The notes under the pieces were generated by a model. The model was not told the origin of the DNA and did not search any database. It saw nothing but the letters and a program-made list of their open reading frames with translations. A program made the position numbers and the translations under genes. DNA of 12,506 bases from JAVBPP01 sp031549535 (GTDB lineage: Bacteria; Bacillota; Clostridia; Oscillospirales; Acutalibacteraceae), in contig JAVBPP010000020.1 in NCBI GenBank assembly GCA_031549535.1, forward strand, positions 1-12,506. Reading direction: 5' to 3'. Below are positions 5,919 to 12,506 of this stretch, one piece after another. The stretch's first letter is position 1, and every line of letters starts with the position of its first letter.

Positions 5919-6718
5919 GCATTTAAAAATCCGACAAAGGTACGGTTAAACGCATCCATCTCGTCATAAAATACAGCATGCCCGCTGTTGCGGAAGGCGA
6001 ACAGGGTGGAATCCGGGATGGCCTTGTTCAGCTCAATCCCCAGGCTGAACGGGCAGATGCGGTCCTTTTTGCCGTGAAAAATCCCGGTTGGCACATGCAC
6101 CCGCGCAAGATCCGGGCGCAGGTCTTCGTCCCGCAGGGCATACAGGCTTTGGAGAGTGCCGTAAGGGGATTGCGCAAGGCACAGGGCGGAAAACCAGCTG
6201 CGGATGTCCTCGCCCGGGTCTCTGCCGAAAAATCCGCCGCCAAATTCGCGCAGCATGGCAGGGCGGTTACGCGTGCATTGATAAATCAAGTCATCCACCT
6301 GTTCGCGCGTCATGCCGTAGGGGAAATCCTCGCGCTGGGTAAAAACGGGGGCAGCGGCGGCAATGAGGGCAAGGCGGGCAACGCCGTTGCCGCGGTAGCG
6401 GTTCATATAACGCAGTGCAACCGCTCCGCCCATGGAAAAACCGGCCAGGGTGAAGCGCTGCAGATTCATTTGCCGCACGACTGCCGCCAAATCGTCCGCA
6501 AAGCTGTTGTAGTCATAGCGTTCCAGAGGTGCGGAGGAGTTGCCGAAGCCGTGAAAATCAATGGCAATCAGGCGGCAGTCCTCCAAGGCGTAAAACTGGT
6601 ATTCAAACATAGCGTGGCTCAGCGGCCAGCCGTGGAGGAACACAATGGTTCGCTTCGCTGTTGGGTTAGGGTCATACACTTGGATGGAAACGCCCTTGCG
6701 CACAGGAATAACTGCCAT
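5915..6718 (-). CDS. Alpha/beta hydrolase
   Basis: This 267-residue protein belongs to the alpha/beta hydrolase superfamily, close in style to non-haem chloroperoxidase/arylesterase-type members. The oxyanion segment is FLHGWPLSHAMF, followed by IDFHGFGNSS where most relatives have DxRGxGxS. The nucleophile elbow is GFSMGG (Ser near 94). The catalytic acid is probably the Asp in HGKKDRICPF, and the catalytic His is in SGHAVFYDE near the C terminus. All triad elements are present, so it should be active. It lacks a signal peptide and is probably cytoplasmic. The ATG at 6718 follows AAAGGA by about 10 nt. It is 68 bp downstream of the SpaA-like gene with no convincing promoter between, so co-transcription is plausible. 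The substrate cannot be read from the sequence. Confidence 0.9.
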   Translation of the reverse strand: MAVIPVRKGVSIQVYDPNPTAKRTIVFLHGWPLSHAMFEYQFYALEDCRLIAIDFHGFGNSSAPLERYDYNSFADDLAAVVRQMNLQRFTLAGFSMGGAVALRYMNRYRGNGVARLALIAAAAPVFTQREDFPYGMTREQVDDLIYQCTRNRPAMLREFGGGFFGRDPGEDIRSWFSALCLAQSPYGTLQSLYALRDEDLRPDLARVHVPTGIFHGKKDRICPFSLGIELNKAIPDSTLFAFRNSGHAVFYDEMDAFNRTFVGFLNA

Positions 6719-6786
6719 AGCTGCTCATCCTTTCGTGGTGTCGCTCGTGTCAGTTATTCCTATGCGGATTTTGGCGCAGAAATGAG

Positions 6787-7113
6787 TTATTCGGCTGAAA
6801 AGTTTTTAATTGCGATAAAGTTTGTTTGTTCCCCGTCAATCCAAGTGCGCTTATCATCTGTCCTGCGAACGGTATGCAGGACAGGCGCGTGGCAGTAGCC
6901 GGCGGGTGCGATGACCTCTTGAACAGTATAATTTCCCGGTTCCAGAGCGGGGAACAGGGCGAAACCGTTGTAATCCGTCCTGCAGCTGAGCAGGGGAGCC
7001 CCCGCGCAGGCCAATTCAAAAACCGCGCCATAAAGGGGCGCTTGTGTGTCGCCGTCCTGCAGCCGAAATACAAATCCGACTTCATATTGCGGGCAATGAA
7101 TATCCCGTTTCAT
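6787..7113 (-). CDS. Stand-alone SpaA/prealbumin-fold domain protein
   Basis: This 108-residue protein is essentially one domain of the SpaA/Cna-B prealbumin-like fold: PLYGAVFEL (27-35), TDYNGFALFPALEPGNYTVQEVIAPAGY (46-73, with the typical G-F-L-PG-YTV-E-AP-GY signature) and NFIAIKN near the end. In known proteins such domains are modules of pilins and cell-wall adhesins. Here there is no signal peptide, no LPxTG sorting signal and no second repeat, so the protein appears cytosolic or is exported some other way. Four cysteines (7, 36, 44, 74) are also unusual. The ATG at 7113 follows AGGGAGG by 7 nt; the in-frame ATG 18 bp further upstream lies before this site. It may share a transcript with the alpha/beta hydrolase. 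Role unknown. Confidence 0.8.
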   Translation of the reverse strand: MKRDIHCPQYEVGFVFRLQDGDTQAPLYGAVFELACAGAPLLSCRTDYNGFALFPALEPGNYTVQEVIAPAGYCHAPVLHTVRRTDDKRTWIDGEQTNFIAIKNFSAE

Positions 7114-7152
7114 GGCAGTCCCTCCCTTCACGACCTTGTCCGCCTTCTATAT

Positions 7153-7181
7153 TTTATGCGCCAGGGAGGAAAAGCGTGTAA
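7153..7181 (-). promoter_or_regulatory. Weak candidate promoter of the SpaA-like gene
   Basis: On the minus strand TTACAC (7176-7181) and CATAAA (7153-7158) are separated by 17 bp, about 40 bp before the start codon. Both hexamers deviate from consensus, so this is tentative. Confidence 0.3.
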
Positions 7182-7187
7182 TTTTGG

Positions 7188-7216
7188 TTGAAACAGCATG
7201 CGCCTTGTGATACAAT
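7188..7216 (+). promoter_or_regulatory. Promoter of the lipoprotein-TCS-yqhQ-prmC operon
   Basis: TTGAAA (7188-7193), a 17-bp spacer and TACAAT (7211-7216) with the extension TGA directly before it form a near-consensus extended -10 promoter. Transcription would begin near 7223, about 34 nt before the GTG start. No other promoter is evident in the tightly packed genes downstream. Confidence 0.75.
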
Positions 7217-7256
7217 ATAGTATCTGCTTGCTGAAGAGGCGGAAAGGGGGAGGCTA

Positions 7257-8654
7257 GTGCGAAAGGAAACCTGGTTGGCGGTGCTGCGCAGGGTAAGTGT
7301 AGTTCTGCTTGCGGCGGGGTTTGCGCTGTTTTGCGCAAGCTGTAGCTTTCGTATGCAGCCCATTGAGGAACTCATGCGCCCGCCCCTGCCGTTTGGTGAT
7401 AATGAAAAGTTGCATGAGGCATTTGAAAGCAGCATCGGCAAGGATGTTGTGCTGAAAGCGCCTGTCTCCGGGGAATACCACTCCTCCTACATTCTGCAGT
7501 CCCTAAGGGGCGACGGGGCGGAACAGGCGCTGGTGTTTTACTCGCTCAAGGCGGATAAAACTGCCGTTCGTTTCTGCCTGTTTGAAAAGCAGGAGTTGGG
7601 CTGGGAGTTTTTGGCTGATTTTTCCGGCTCAGGGAGTGAGGTGTATGCCGTCCAGTTTTTAGACTTGCTGGGTAACGGGCAAAAGGAACTGGTGATTTCC
7701 TGGACAATTTTAGAGAGCAAAACCAATAAGGTCATGACGGTGTATTCGTATCAGGAAGAAAAGAAAGAGCAACCCCTGCGGGCAGTTTTGAGTGAAACGA
7801 TAACGGCCATGCAGCCGATGGATCTTGACGCAGACGGTGCGCTGGAGTTATTTACACTGCGGCAGGATGTCGCCGCGCTGCGGCCGCGTGCTTACGCAAG
7901 AGTATTTAAAATGGGGCAGAATGGCACGGTGACACAGCTGGCGGAAACACGGCTGGACGCCAATATCAGCGGCTATGGGCTGATTCAGACAGAGCAGCTG
8001 CCCGGCAAAACCCTGCGCGTGTTTGCGGATGCCTATAAGGGCGAAGCGCAGATGCTGACAGAGCTACTGTATTGGGACAAGAAAAGTCTGCAGCTGAAAA
8101 CACCGTTGCTGGATAGCAAAACCCTCACCAATGTCAAATCTGTGCGCAATGTCCTGTTGCCGAGCATGGATATTGATAAAGACGGGCAAATTGAAATTCC
8201 CCGCACAGTGCTCTGCCAGGGCGGCAAAACAATTACCAACACCTCTGCCGCAACCGCGCCGTATTATTTGACCATGTGGGTCAATTTCAACAACAAGGGC
8301 GAACAGACCCGTGCAAGCTACACCGCGCTGATGCAAAAGGAGGGCTACTATATCCTGCTCGACAATGCAGCCCTGCGCGAGGAGGTTGCGGTGGTGTGCG
8401 ATGAGGTGAACCGCGAAATGCGCCTGAGGCAGTATAACAAGCTGACGTTTGAATACGGCGAGGATTTGCTGGTGATGAAAAGTGTTGCCTTGAGCGAAGC
8501 GGCGGATCAGCGCTATGAGACCTACACACGCGTGTTTGAAACAGAAACGGCAGTCACGATGATTCAGCTCACACAGTTTGGGCTCAGCAAGGGGCTTGAC
8601 GCAAAATTTATACAAGAAAATATCAAACAGTACGAGGGGGCTTTTCAGGGGTGA
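7257..8654 (+). CDS. Lipoprotein with FG-GAP/VCBS-like repeats
   Basis: This 465-residue protein begins with a basic N terminus and hydrophobic segment ending FCASC (Cys29 as lipidation site), so it is predicted to be a membrane-anchored lipoprotein outside the cell. The body carries spaced Asp/Gly motifs typical of beta-propeller-type FG-GAP/VCBS blades: LRGDGAEQALVFY (83-95), LDLLGNGQKELVI (135-147), MDLDADGALELFT (188-200) and MDIDKDGQIEI (304-314). Several could bind calcium through DxDxDG loops. The function is not known to me. It is the first gene of an operon and overlaps the response regulator start by 4 bp (GTGA), which suggests that it works with the sensor kinase, as a ligand-binding accessory or an output (inference). 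The start is GTG at 7257, preceded by AAAGGGGGAGG; the residue context and signal peptide support it. Confidence 0.82.
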   Translation: MRKETWLAVLRRVSVVLLAAGFALFCASCSFRMQPIEELMRPPLPFGDNEKLHEAFESSIGKDVVLKAPVSGEYHSSYILQSLRGDGAEQALVFYSLKADKTAVRFCLFEKQELGWEFLADFSGSGSEVYAVQFLDLLGNGQKELVISWTILESKTNKVMTVYSYQEEKKEQPLRAVLSETITAMQPMDLDADGALELFTLRQDVAALRPRAYARVFKMGQNGTVTQLAETRLDANISGYGLIQTEQLPGKTLRVFADAYKGEAQMLTELLYWDKKSLQLKTPLLDSKTLTNVKSVRNVLLPSMDIDKDGQIEIPRTVLCQGGKTITNTSAATAPYYLTMWVNFNNKGEQTRASYTALMQKEGYYILLDNAALREEVAVVCDEVNREMRLRQYNKLTFEYGEDLLVMKSVALSEAADQRYETYTRVFETETAVTMIQLTQFGLSKGLDAKFIQENIKQYEGAFQG

Positions 8655-9355
8655 AACGGATTTTAGTGGCGGAGGATGAGCAGGCAATCCGGGAATTTAT
8701 CGTCATCAATTTAGAACGCAGCGGCTACGAGGTGGTGGAGGCTGAGGACGGAGCGCGAGCCATGGAGGAGTACCAGGCCTACAACGGCGAATTTGATATT
8801 GCGTTGCTGGACATCATGATGCCGAACATGGACGGCCTTGCCGTGTGTAAGGCCCTGCGGGAATACAGCGGTAACTTAGGCATCATTCTGCTCACAGCCA
8901 AGGCGCAGGAGATGGATAAGGTCGCGGGCCTGATGAAAGGCGCGGATGACTATATCACCAAGCCTTTCTCCCCGTCGGAACTGATTGCCCGCGTGGACGC
9001 AATTTACCGCCGCGTTGCCATGGGCAGCGCAAAAGGTGCGGCGGAAGCAGATGCCGCCGTGTTGACCTCCGGTTGCTTTGCTTTAAATTTGCATAGCCGA
9101 ACCCTGACGAAAAACGGCAGGAATATTGAACTCACGCAGTTGGAATTTCAGGTTGTGGAATACTTTTTTGCCCACCAGGGGGCAGCGTTGAGCAGAACGG
9201 AGATTCTCAACGACGTATGGGGCAGTGAATACTTCGGCGAAGAAAAAATTGTGGATGTCAACATTCGGCGCTTGCGCCTAAAAATAGAGGATGAGCCCTC
9301 TAACCCGCGTTACCTCGTTACAATTTGGGGTGTTGGGTATAAATGGATTCCGTAA
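8651..9355 (+). CDS. OmpR/PhoB-family response regulator
   Basis: This 234-residue protein is a DNA-binding response regulator. The receiver domain (about 1-120) has the acidic pocket ED (residues 8-9), phospho-acceptor Asp54 in LLDIMMP, Thr82 and Lys104 in YITKPF. The C-terminal winged helix (about 135-234) has the OmpR-family signature, with ELTQLEFQVVEYFFAH, SRTEILNDVWG and DVNIRRLRLKIE and a final WGVGYKW. All key residues are intact. It starts at GTG 8651, overlapping the lipoprotein stop by 4 bp, and is followed after about 21 bp by the kinase gene, its presumed phosphodonor. The target genes are unknown; autoregulation through the operon promoter is possible. Confidence 0.95.
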   Translation: MKRILVAEDEQAIREFIVINLERSGYEVVEAEDGARAMEEYQAYNGEFDIALLDIMMPNMDGLAVCKALREYSGNLGIILLTAKAQEMDKVAGLMKGADDYITKPFSPSELIARVDAIYRRVAMGSAKGAAEADAAVLTSGCFALNLHSRTLTKNGRNIELTQLEFQVVEYFFAHQGAALSRTEILNDVWGSEYFGEEKIVDVNIRRLRLKIEDEPSNPRYLVTIWGVGYKWIP

Positions 9356-9376
9356 AAGGCGGGAAGGGGAACAGCT

Positions 9377-10855
9377 GTGCATATCGGCGGCATAACCAAA
9401 CGGTGGGTGCTCAACACCTTCAGCATTGTGCTGCTGGTGTTGACTGTCGTTGCAATTTCCGTCAGCACAGCGCTGTATAACCATTACTACAGTTCCGTAG
9501 CCATTAAGCTGAAGGAGGCGGCAAGTGATGTCACCAGCACCTTCATGAACCTGTATAACGGCGACACGGGCGGAAACCTGCTTTTAAGCGGCAGCCATTT
9601 TATTGACAGCTTTACCGATAAAGCCCAAATCGGCGTTTGGATTATTGACAGGGAGGGTCGGGTTATCTTATCCTCCAGTGGCTTTGAGCTTTCACAGCGG
9701 AAGGATTTGCCGGATTTGAAGCAGACCCTGCAGCAGGAGGGGCAAACACGGCGCCTAACGCTACCCTCCGGGGAACAGGTGATGGAAACAACCGTTGTGC
9801 TGCACCAGACGGAGGGGCAGATCATTGGCGGCGTTTGCCTGTTTATTTCACTGGAGGATATCAGTGCGCAGCTGCAGCTGCAGATTGTTTTGGTCATCAT
9901 CGGCGTGCTTTTGACCTTGCTGCTACTCTTGCTTTCCGGTTCTTTCTTTGTGAAATCCATTGTGAATCCCTTGAAAAAGATAGGGGAGACCGCGCAGCAG
10001 ATTGCGGGCGGCGATTTGCGCGCACGTATTGATCATTATTATTATAATGACGAGGTGGGCGCCCTGTGTGAAACCATCAATAACATGGCGCAGGAGCTGG
10101 AGACGGCCGACCGCATCAAAAACGACTTTATCTCCACCGTATCCCACGAGTTGCGCACACCGCTGACAGCTATCCGTGGCTGGGGCGAAACCTTGTTGCA
10201 GGTGGGTGACACGGACGAGGTAGCTATGAAGCGCGGCATCAACATTATTATCAGTGAATCCACGCGCCTTGGCGGCATCGTAGAGGAGCTTCTGGACTTT
10301 TCGCGCATGCAGAGCGGGCGCCTGCAGATGAAGAGTGAGCGCATGGATGTTTTGGCGGAGCTGGATGAAATCGTATTCACGATGAAAGAGCGTGCCATAC
10401 GGGAAGGCATAGAAATCGTTTATACCGTGCCCCATTTTCCCATCCCCATGTTAGGCGATTCCGGCAGAATTCGGCAGGTGTTTGTGAACATCCTGGATAA
10501 TGCCATCAAATATAACGAGCCGGGCGGGCGCATTTTGGTCTTAGCGGAGGTTAAGAGCGAGGCGTTGGTAGAAATATCCGTTAGTGACACAGGGCGCGGC
10601 ATCGCGAGCGCCGACTTGGCTCACATAAAAGAAAAGTTTTTCAAGGCCGACAATACCGTGCGCGGTTCCGGCATCGGCCTTGCTGTTGCGGACGAAATTG
10701 TACGCCTGCATAACGGAACCCTGACGGTGGACAGTATTTTAGGCACCGGGACGACGGTAACCATCCAACTCCCGACGGAAAAAATTGTTCTGCCCGAGGA
10801 ACTAGTGCCGGAAGAAAAGGAGAATCAGGAAAATGAGCAAACAGAAGAAGAGTAA
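9377..10855 (+). CDS. Two-TM sensor histidine kinase
   Basis: This 492-residue kinase has TM1 (about 12-33), an extracytoplasmic region of about 135 residues, and TM2 (about 168-190). The extracytoplasmic region includes a PAS/Cache-like strand set (IGVWIIDREGRVILSSSG, 85-102). A HAMP linker follows (about 190-243; IVNPLKKIGETAQQIAGGDL), then HisKA with phospho-acceptor His257 in FISTVSHELRTPL. The ATPase domain shows the N box (RQVFVNILDNAIKYNE), G1 (DTGRG, 404-408), an F-box-like KFFKAD (420-425) and G2 (GSGIG, 430-434). The layout is that of the PhoR/WalK/ResE group, but no cytoplasmic PAS domain separates HAMP and HisKA. An acidic tail of about 20 residues (many Glu) follows the ATPase domain and its coding region contains the RBS of the next gene. 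The GTG start follows GGGAAGGGGA by about 6 nt. It presumably phosphorylates the upstream regulator; the signal is unknown. Confidence 0.95.
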   Translation: MHIGGITKRWVLNTFSIVLLVLTVVAISVSTALYNHYYSSVAIKLKEAASDVTSTFMNLYNGDTGGNLLLSGSHFIDSFTDKAQIGVWIIDREGRVILSSSGFELSQRKDLPDLKQTLQQEGQTRRLTLPSGEQVMETTVVLHQTEGQIIGGVCLFISLEDISAQLQLQIVLVIIGVLLTLLLLLLSGSFFVKSIVNPLKKIGETAQQIAGGDLRARIDHYYYNDEVGALCETINNMAQELETADRIKNDFISTVSHELRTPLTAIRGWGETLLQVGDTDEVAMKRGINIIISESTRLGGIVEELLDFSRMQSGRLQMKSERMDVLAELDEIVFTMKERAIREGIEIVYTVPHFPIPMLGDSGRIRQVFVNILDNAIKYNEPGGRILVLAEVKSEALVEISVSDTGRGIASADLAHIKEKFFKADNTVRGSGIGLAVADEIVRLHNGTLTVDSILGTGTTVTIQLPTEKIVLPEELVPEEKENQENEQTEEE

Positions 10856-11942
10856 GTATGTCGCCGTTGGCGGACAGGCATTGATGGAGGGCGTGATGAT
10901 GACGGGTCCCTCCGGCACCGCCATTGCCCTGCGTTTGCCGGATCAAACGATTGAAACGAGCATGAAGGAATTTAAGCGAATCAAAAATCGCATTAAGTTC
11001 CTTGGCTTTCCGTTTATCCGCGGCATTGTCAATATGGTGGAATCACAGGTTTTCGGTTACAAATGCCTGATGGAATCGGCGGAAAAAACCTCCATGGATA
11101 TGGAAAATACGGTGCAGGAATCCAAGCTTGATAAATGGATTAGCGATCACTTCGGCCCCAAGATGATGAGTGCTATCGGGATTATTTCCGCTGTTTTGGG
11201 GCTGGGGCTTGCGTTTTTGCTGTTCAGTGTGCTGCCGTCCCTGGTGTTCAACGGCGTCGGCTCCCTGATTGCGGCGGATATCACCCCGTTCAAGGCGCTG
11301 GTGGAGGGCGTTATCCGCGTGGCGCTGTTTGTGCTGTATATGTATGCCGTGTCCACCGTCAAGGAGATCAAGCGCGTGGTCCAGTACCACGGCGCGGAGC
11401 ATAAAAGCATTTTTTGCTTTGAAAACAAGCTGGAATTAACAGTGGAAAATGTTCGCAAGCAAAAGCGGTTTCACCCGCGCTGCGGCACAAGCTTTTTGTT
11501 TTTAACCATCCTTTTGAGCATTGCGATTTCCGCGCTGACGCTGACAATTTTCCCCTCCCTTGCCAAGCCGGAGAACACAGCGCTGTGGATTGCCGTTAAG
11601 CTGCTGCTTCTGCCTGTGATTTTAAGCGTGGGCTATGAGAGCATCATGCTCGCGGGGAAATATCCAAATGTTTTCACCAAAATCCTTTCGGCGCCGGGGC
11701 TGTGGATGCAACGCATCACCACGAAGGAACCGGACGATTCTATGATAGAGGTGGCCATCGCCGCGCTGAACGCATCGCTCGGCGTGCTGCCGCAGGCAGA
11801 AACGGAGCAGGAGAAGGAAGATAAAACGCCGGAGCTGTTTGAAAAACCCACGGCAGAATCAGAAGAAGAGCCGCAGGATGAAGCGGAAGAGGAAAAAACA
11901 CCCGATATCGGCGGACTGGCGGGCGGTGCAGTGCCCACATGA
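10833..11942 (+). CDS. yqhQ: DUF1385 membrane protein YqhQ
   Basis: This 369-residue protein matches the DUF1385/YqhQ family (COG3872), annotated as a predicted metal-dependent enzyme of unknown reaction. Diagnostic segments are GGQALMEGVMMTGP (13-26), FPFIRGIVNMVES (59-71), VVQYHGAEHKSIFCFE (182-197), HPRCGTSF (214-221) and RITTKEPDDSMIEVAIAALNA (294-314). The His and Cys residues of HGAEH and HPRCG could bind metal. About four membrane segments lie between residues 111 and 270. A Glu-rich tail of about 45 residues (from 323) is an addition not needed for the core. The ATG overlaps the kinase gene by 23 bp, with AAGGAG 10 nt upstream, and its stop overlaps prmC by 4 bp. The yqhQ-prmC neighbourhood is common in Firmicutes. 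Confidence 0.93.
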   Translation: MSKQKKSKYVAVGGQALMEGVMMTGPSGTAIALRLPDQTIETSMKEFKRIKNRIKFLGFPFIRGIVNMVESQVFGYKCLMESAEKTSMDMENTVQESKLDKWISDHFGPKMMSAIGIISAVLGLGLAFLLFSVLPSLVFNGVGSLIAADITPFKALVEGVIRVALFVLYMYAVSTVKEIKRVVQYHGAEHKSIFCFENKLELTVENVRKQKRFHPRCGTSFLFLTILLSIAISALTLTIFPSLAKPENTALWIAVKLLLLPVILSVGYESIMLAGKYPNVFTKILSAPGLWMQRITTKEPDDSMIEVAIAALNASLGVLPQAETEQEKEDKTPELFEKPTAESEEEPQDEAEEEKTPDIGGLAGGAVPT

Positions 11943-12506
11943 CGGTTTTTCAGGCAAGGCGCAGGGCGCAGGATGCGCTGCGTCAGGCGGGGGCGGAAGC
12001 CGCGCGCTTTGAAGCGGATAGCCTGCTCTGCCACGCGCTGCAATGCGAGCGCACCGCGTTAGTGCTTGAGCCGGAACGGGAGATTACCCCGGCTCAGGAG
12101 CGGGAGTTGCAGCGCTTACTGCAAGCGCGTGCGCAGGGGGAACCGCTGCAATATTTGCTTGGTGAATGGGAGTTCTATGGCCTGCCATTTCAAGTGGGCA
12201 GGGGAGTGCTCATCCCAAGGCCGGAGACGGAGTGGCTGGCCGAATTTGCCATAGAGCAGGCGAAGCGTTATGAGCAGCCGGTTATTTATGATTTATGCGC
12301 CGGGAGCGGCTGCATCTCTCTTGCGGTGGCGTATCACTGCCCACATGCCAAGGTGTATGCCGTGGAAAAATATAAGGAAGCATTTTTCTTTTTAAGCAAA
12401 AATCGGGAGCGCTATGGGCTTGCCAATTTTGAGGCGGTGCAAGGCGATATTCTGGAGCTTTCCCCGCAGAAGGCGGATATCATTCTTTCCAACCCGCCCT
12501 ATGTCG
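11939..12506 (+). CDS. prmC: Release factor glutamine N5-methyltransferase, partial
   Basis: The first 189 codons of an expected roughly 280 are present; the window ends inside the gene. PrmC (HemK) methylates the glutamine of the GGQ motif in release factors RF1 and RF2 with S-adenosylmethionine, which is needed for efficient translation termination. Visible parts are an N-terminal helical domain (about 1-80), the linker motif IPRPETE (92-98), SAM-binding motif I as DLCAGSGCISLAV (118-130, where many relatives have DLGTGSG), and the catalytic NPPY (185-188) at the very end. The ATG (11939) overlaps the yqhQ stop as ATGA, implying translational coupling. In related genomes prfA often lies next to it, but that cannot be seen here. 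Confidence 0.93.
   Translation, partial: MTVFQARRRAQDALRQAGAEAARFEADSLLCHALQCERTALVLEPEREITPAQERELQRLLQARAQGEPLQYLLGEWEFYGLPFQVGRGVLIPRPETEWLAEFAIEQAKRYEQPVIYDLCAGSGCISLAVAYHCPHAKVYAVEKYKEAFFFLSKNRERYGLANFEAVQGDILELSPQKADIILSNPPYV

Noticed and set aside
5978..6898. 306-codon open frame on the plus strand
   Set aside because: It is antisense to the well-supported alpha/beta hydrolase with its intact triad, runs across its start region, has no RBS or recognisable motif, and reflects GC-biased codon use opposite a real gene.
8064..8687. 207-codon open frame antisense to the lipoprotein
   Set aside because: It is antisense to the lipoprotein and response regulator genes, whose motifs and translational coupling are clear; the product looks like random reverse-frame sequence.

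Overview
The window looks like chromosomal DNA of a low-to-mid GC Firmicute, most likely class Clostridia and plausibly an Oscillospiraceae/Ruminococcaceae-type gut bacterium. This is inferred from strong purine-rich Shine-Dalgarno sites, consensus sigma-A promoters, a YqhQ (DUF1385)-prmC gene pair, an Isf-like flavoprotein and the Gram-positive style of the genes. No tRNA, rRNA, CRISPR array or transposase was seen. No stretch longer than 300 bases lacks a gene; the two longest gaps (1-201 and 4649-4914) both hold structured elements.

Left part (1-3927): an imperfect palindromic element of about 120 bp lies at the very edge of the window. Next is a minus-strand cytoplasmic glycoside hydrolase family 2 gene. 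It is divergent from a plus-strand gene for an ECF-like sigma factor fused in frame to a 261-residue C-terminal domain that I cannot name. The intergenic region carries a cre/LacI-like palindrome. The fusion gene has an internal Shine-Dalgarno and ATG exactly at the junction, so the C-terminal domain may also be made on its own.

Middle part (3928-7113, all minus strand, transcribed right to left): a stand-alone SpaA/prealbumin-fold protein, an alpha/beta hydrolase, an ABM-family monooxygenase, an iron-sulfur flavoprotein-like reductase, a putative 36-residue hydrophobic small protein, and a SatP/YaaH-type acetate transporter. Two near-consensus promoters sit at gene ends, with their -35 boxes overlapping or adjoining the preceding stop codon. 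The small ORF has its own promoter and ribosome binding site. It is followed by a 13-bp-stem intrinsic terminator just ahead of the transporter, so the transporter appears to depend on read-through of this leader or on a weak promoter beyond it.

Right part (7257-12506, all plus strand): one tightly packed operon from a near-consensus extended -10 promoter. It encodes a lipoprotein with FG-GAP/VCBS-like Asp-rich repeats, an OmpR-family response regulator, a two-TM sensor kinase with an extracytoplasmic PAS-like region, the membrane protein YqhQ (DUF1385), and PrmC, the release-factor glutamine methyltransferase, cut off by the window end just after its NPPY motif. Three of the four junctions overlap and the other is about 21 bp. 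An envelope-sensing two-component system is therefore coupled to housekeeping genes.
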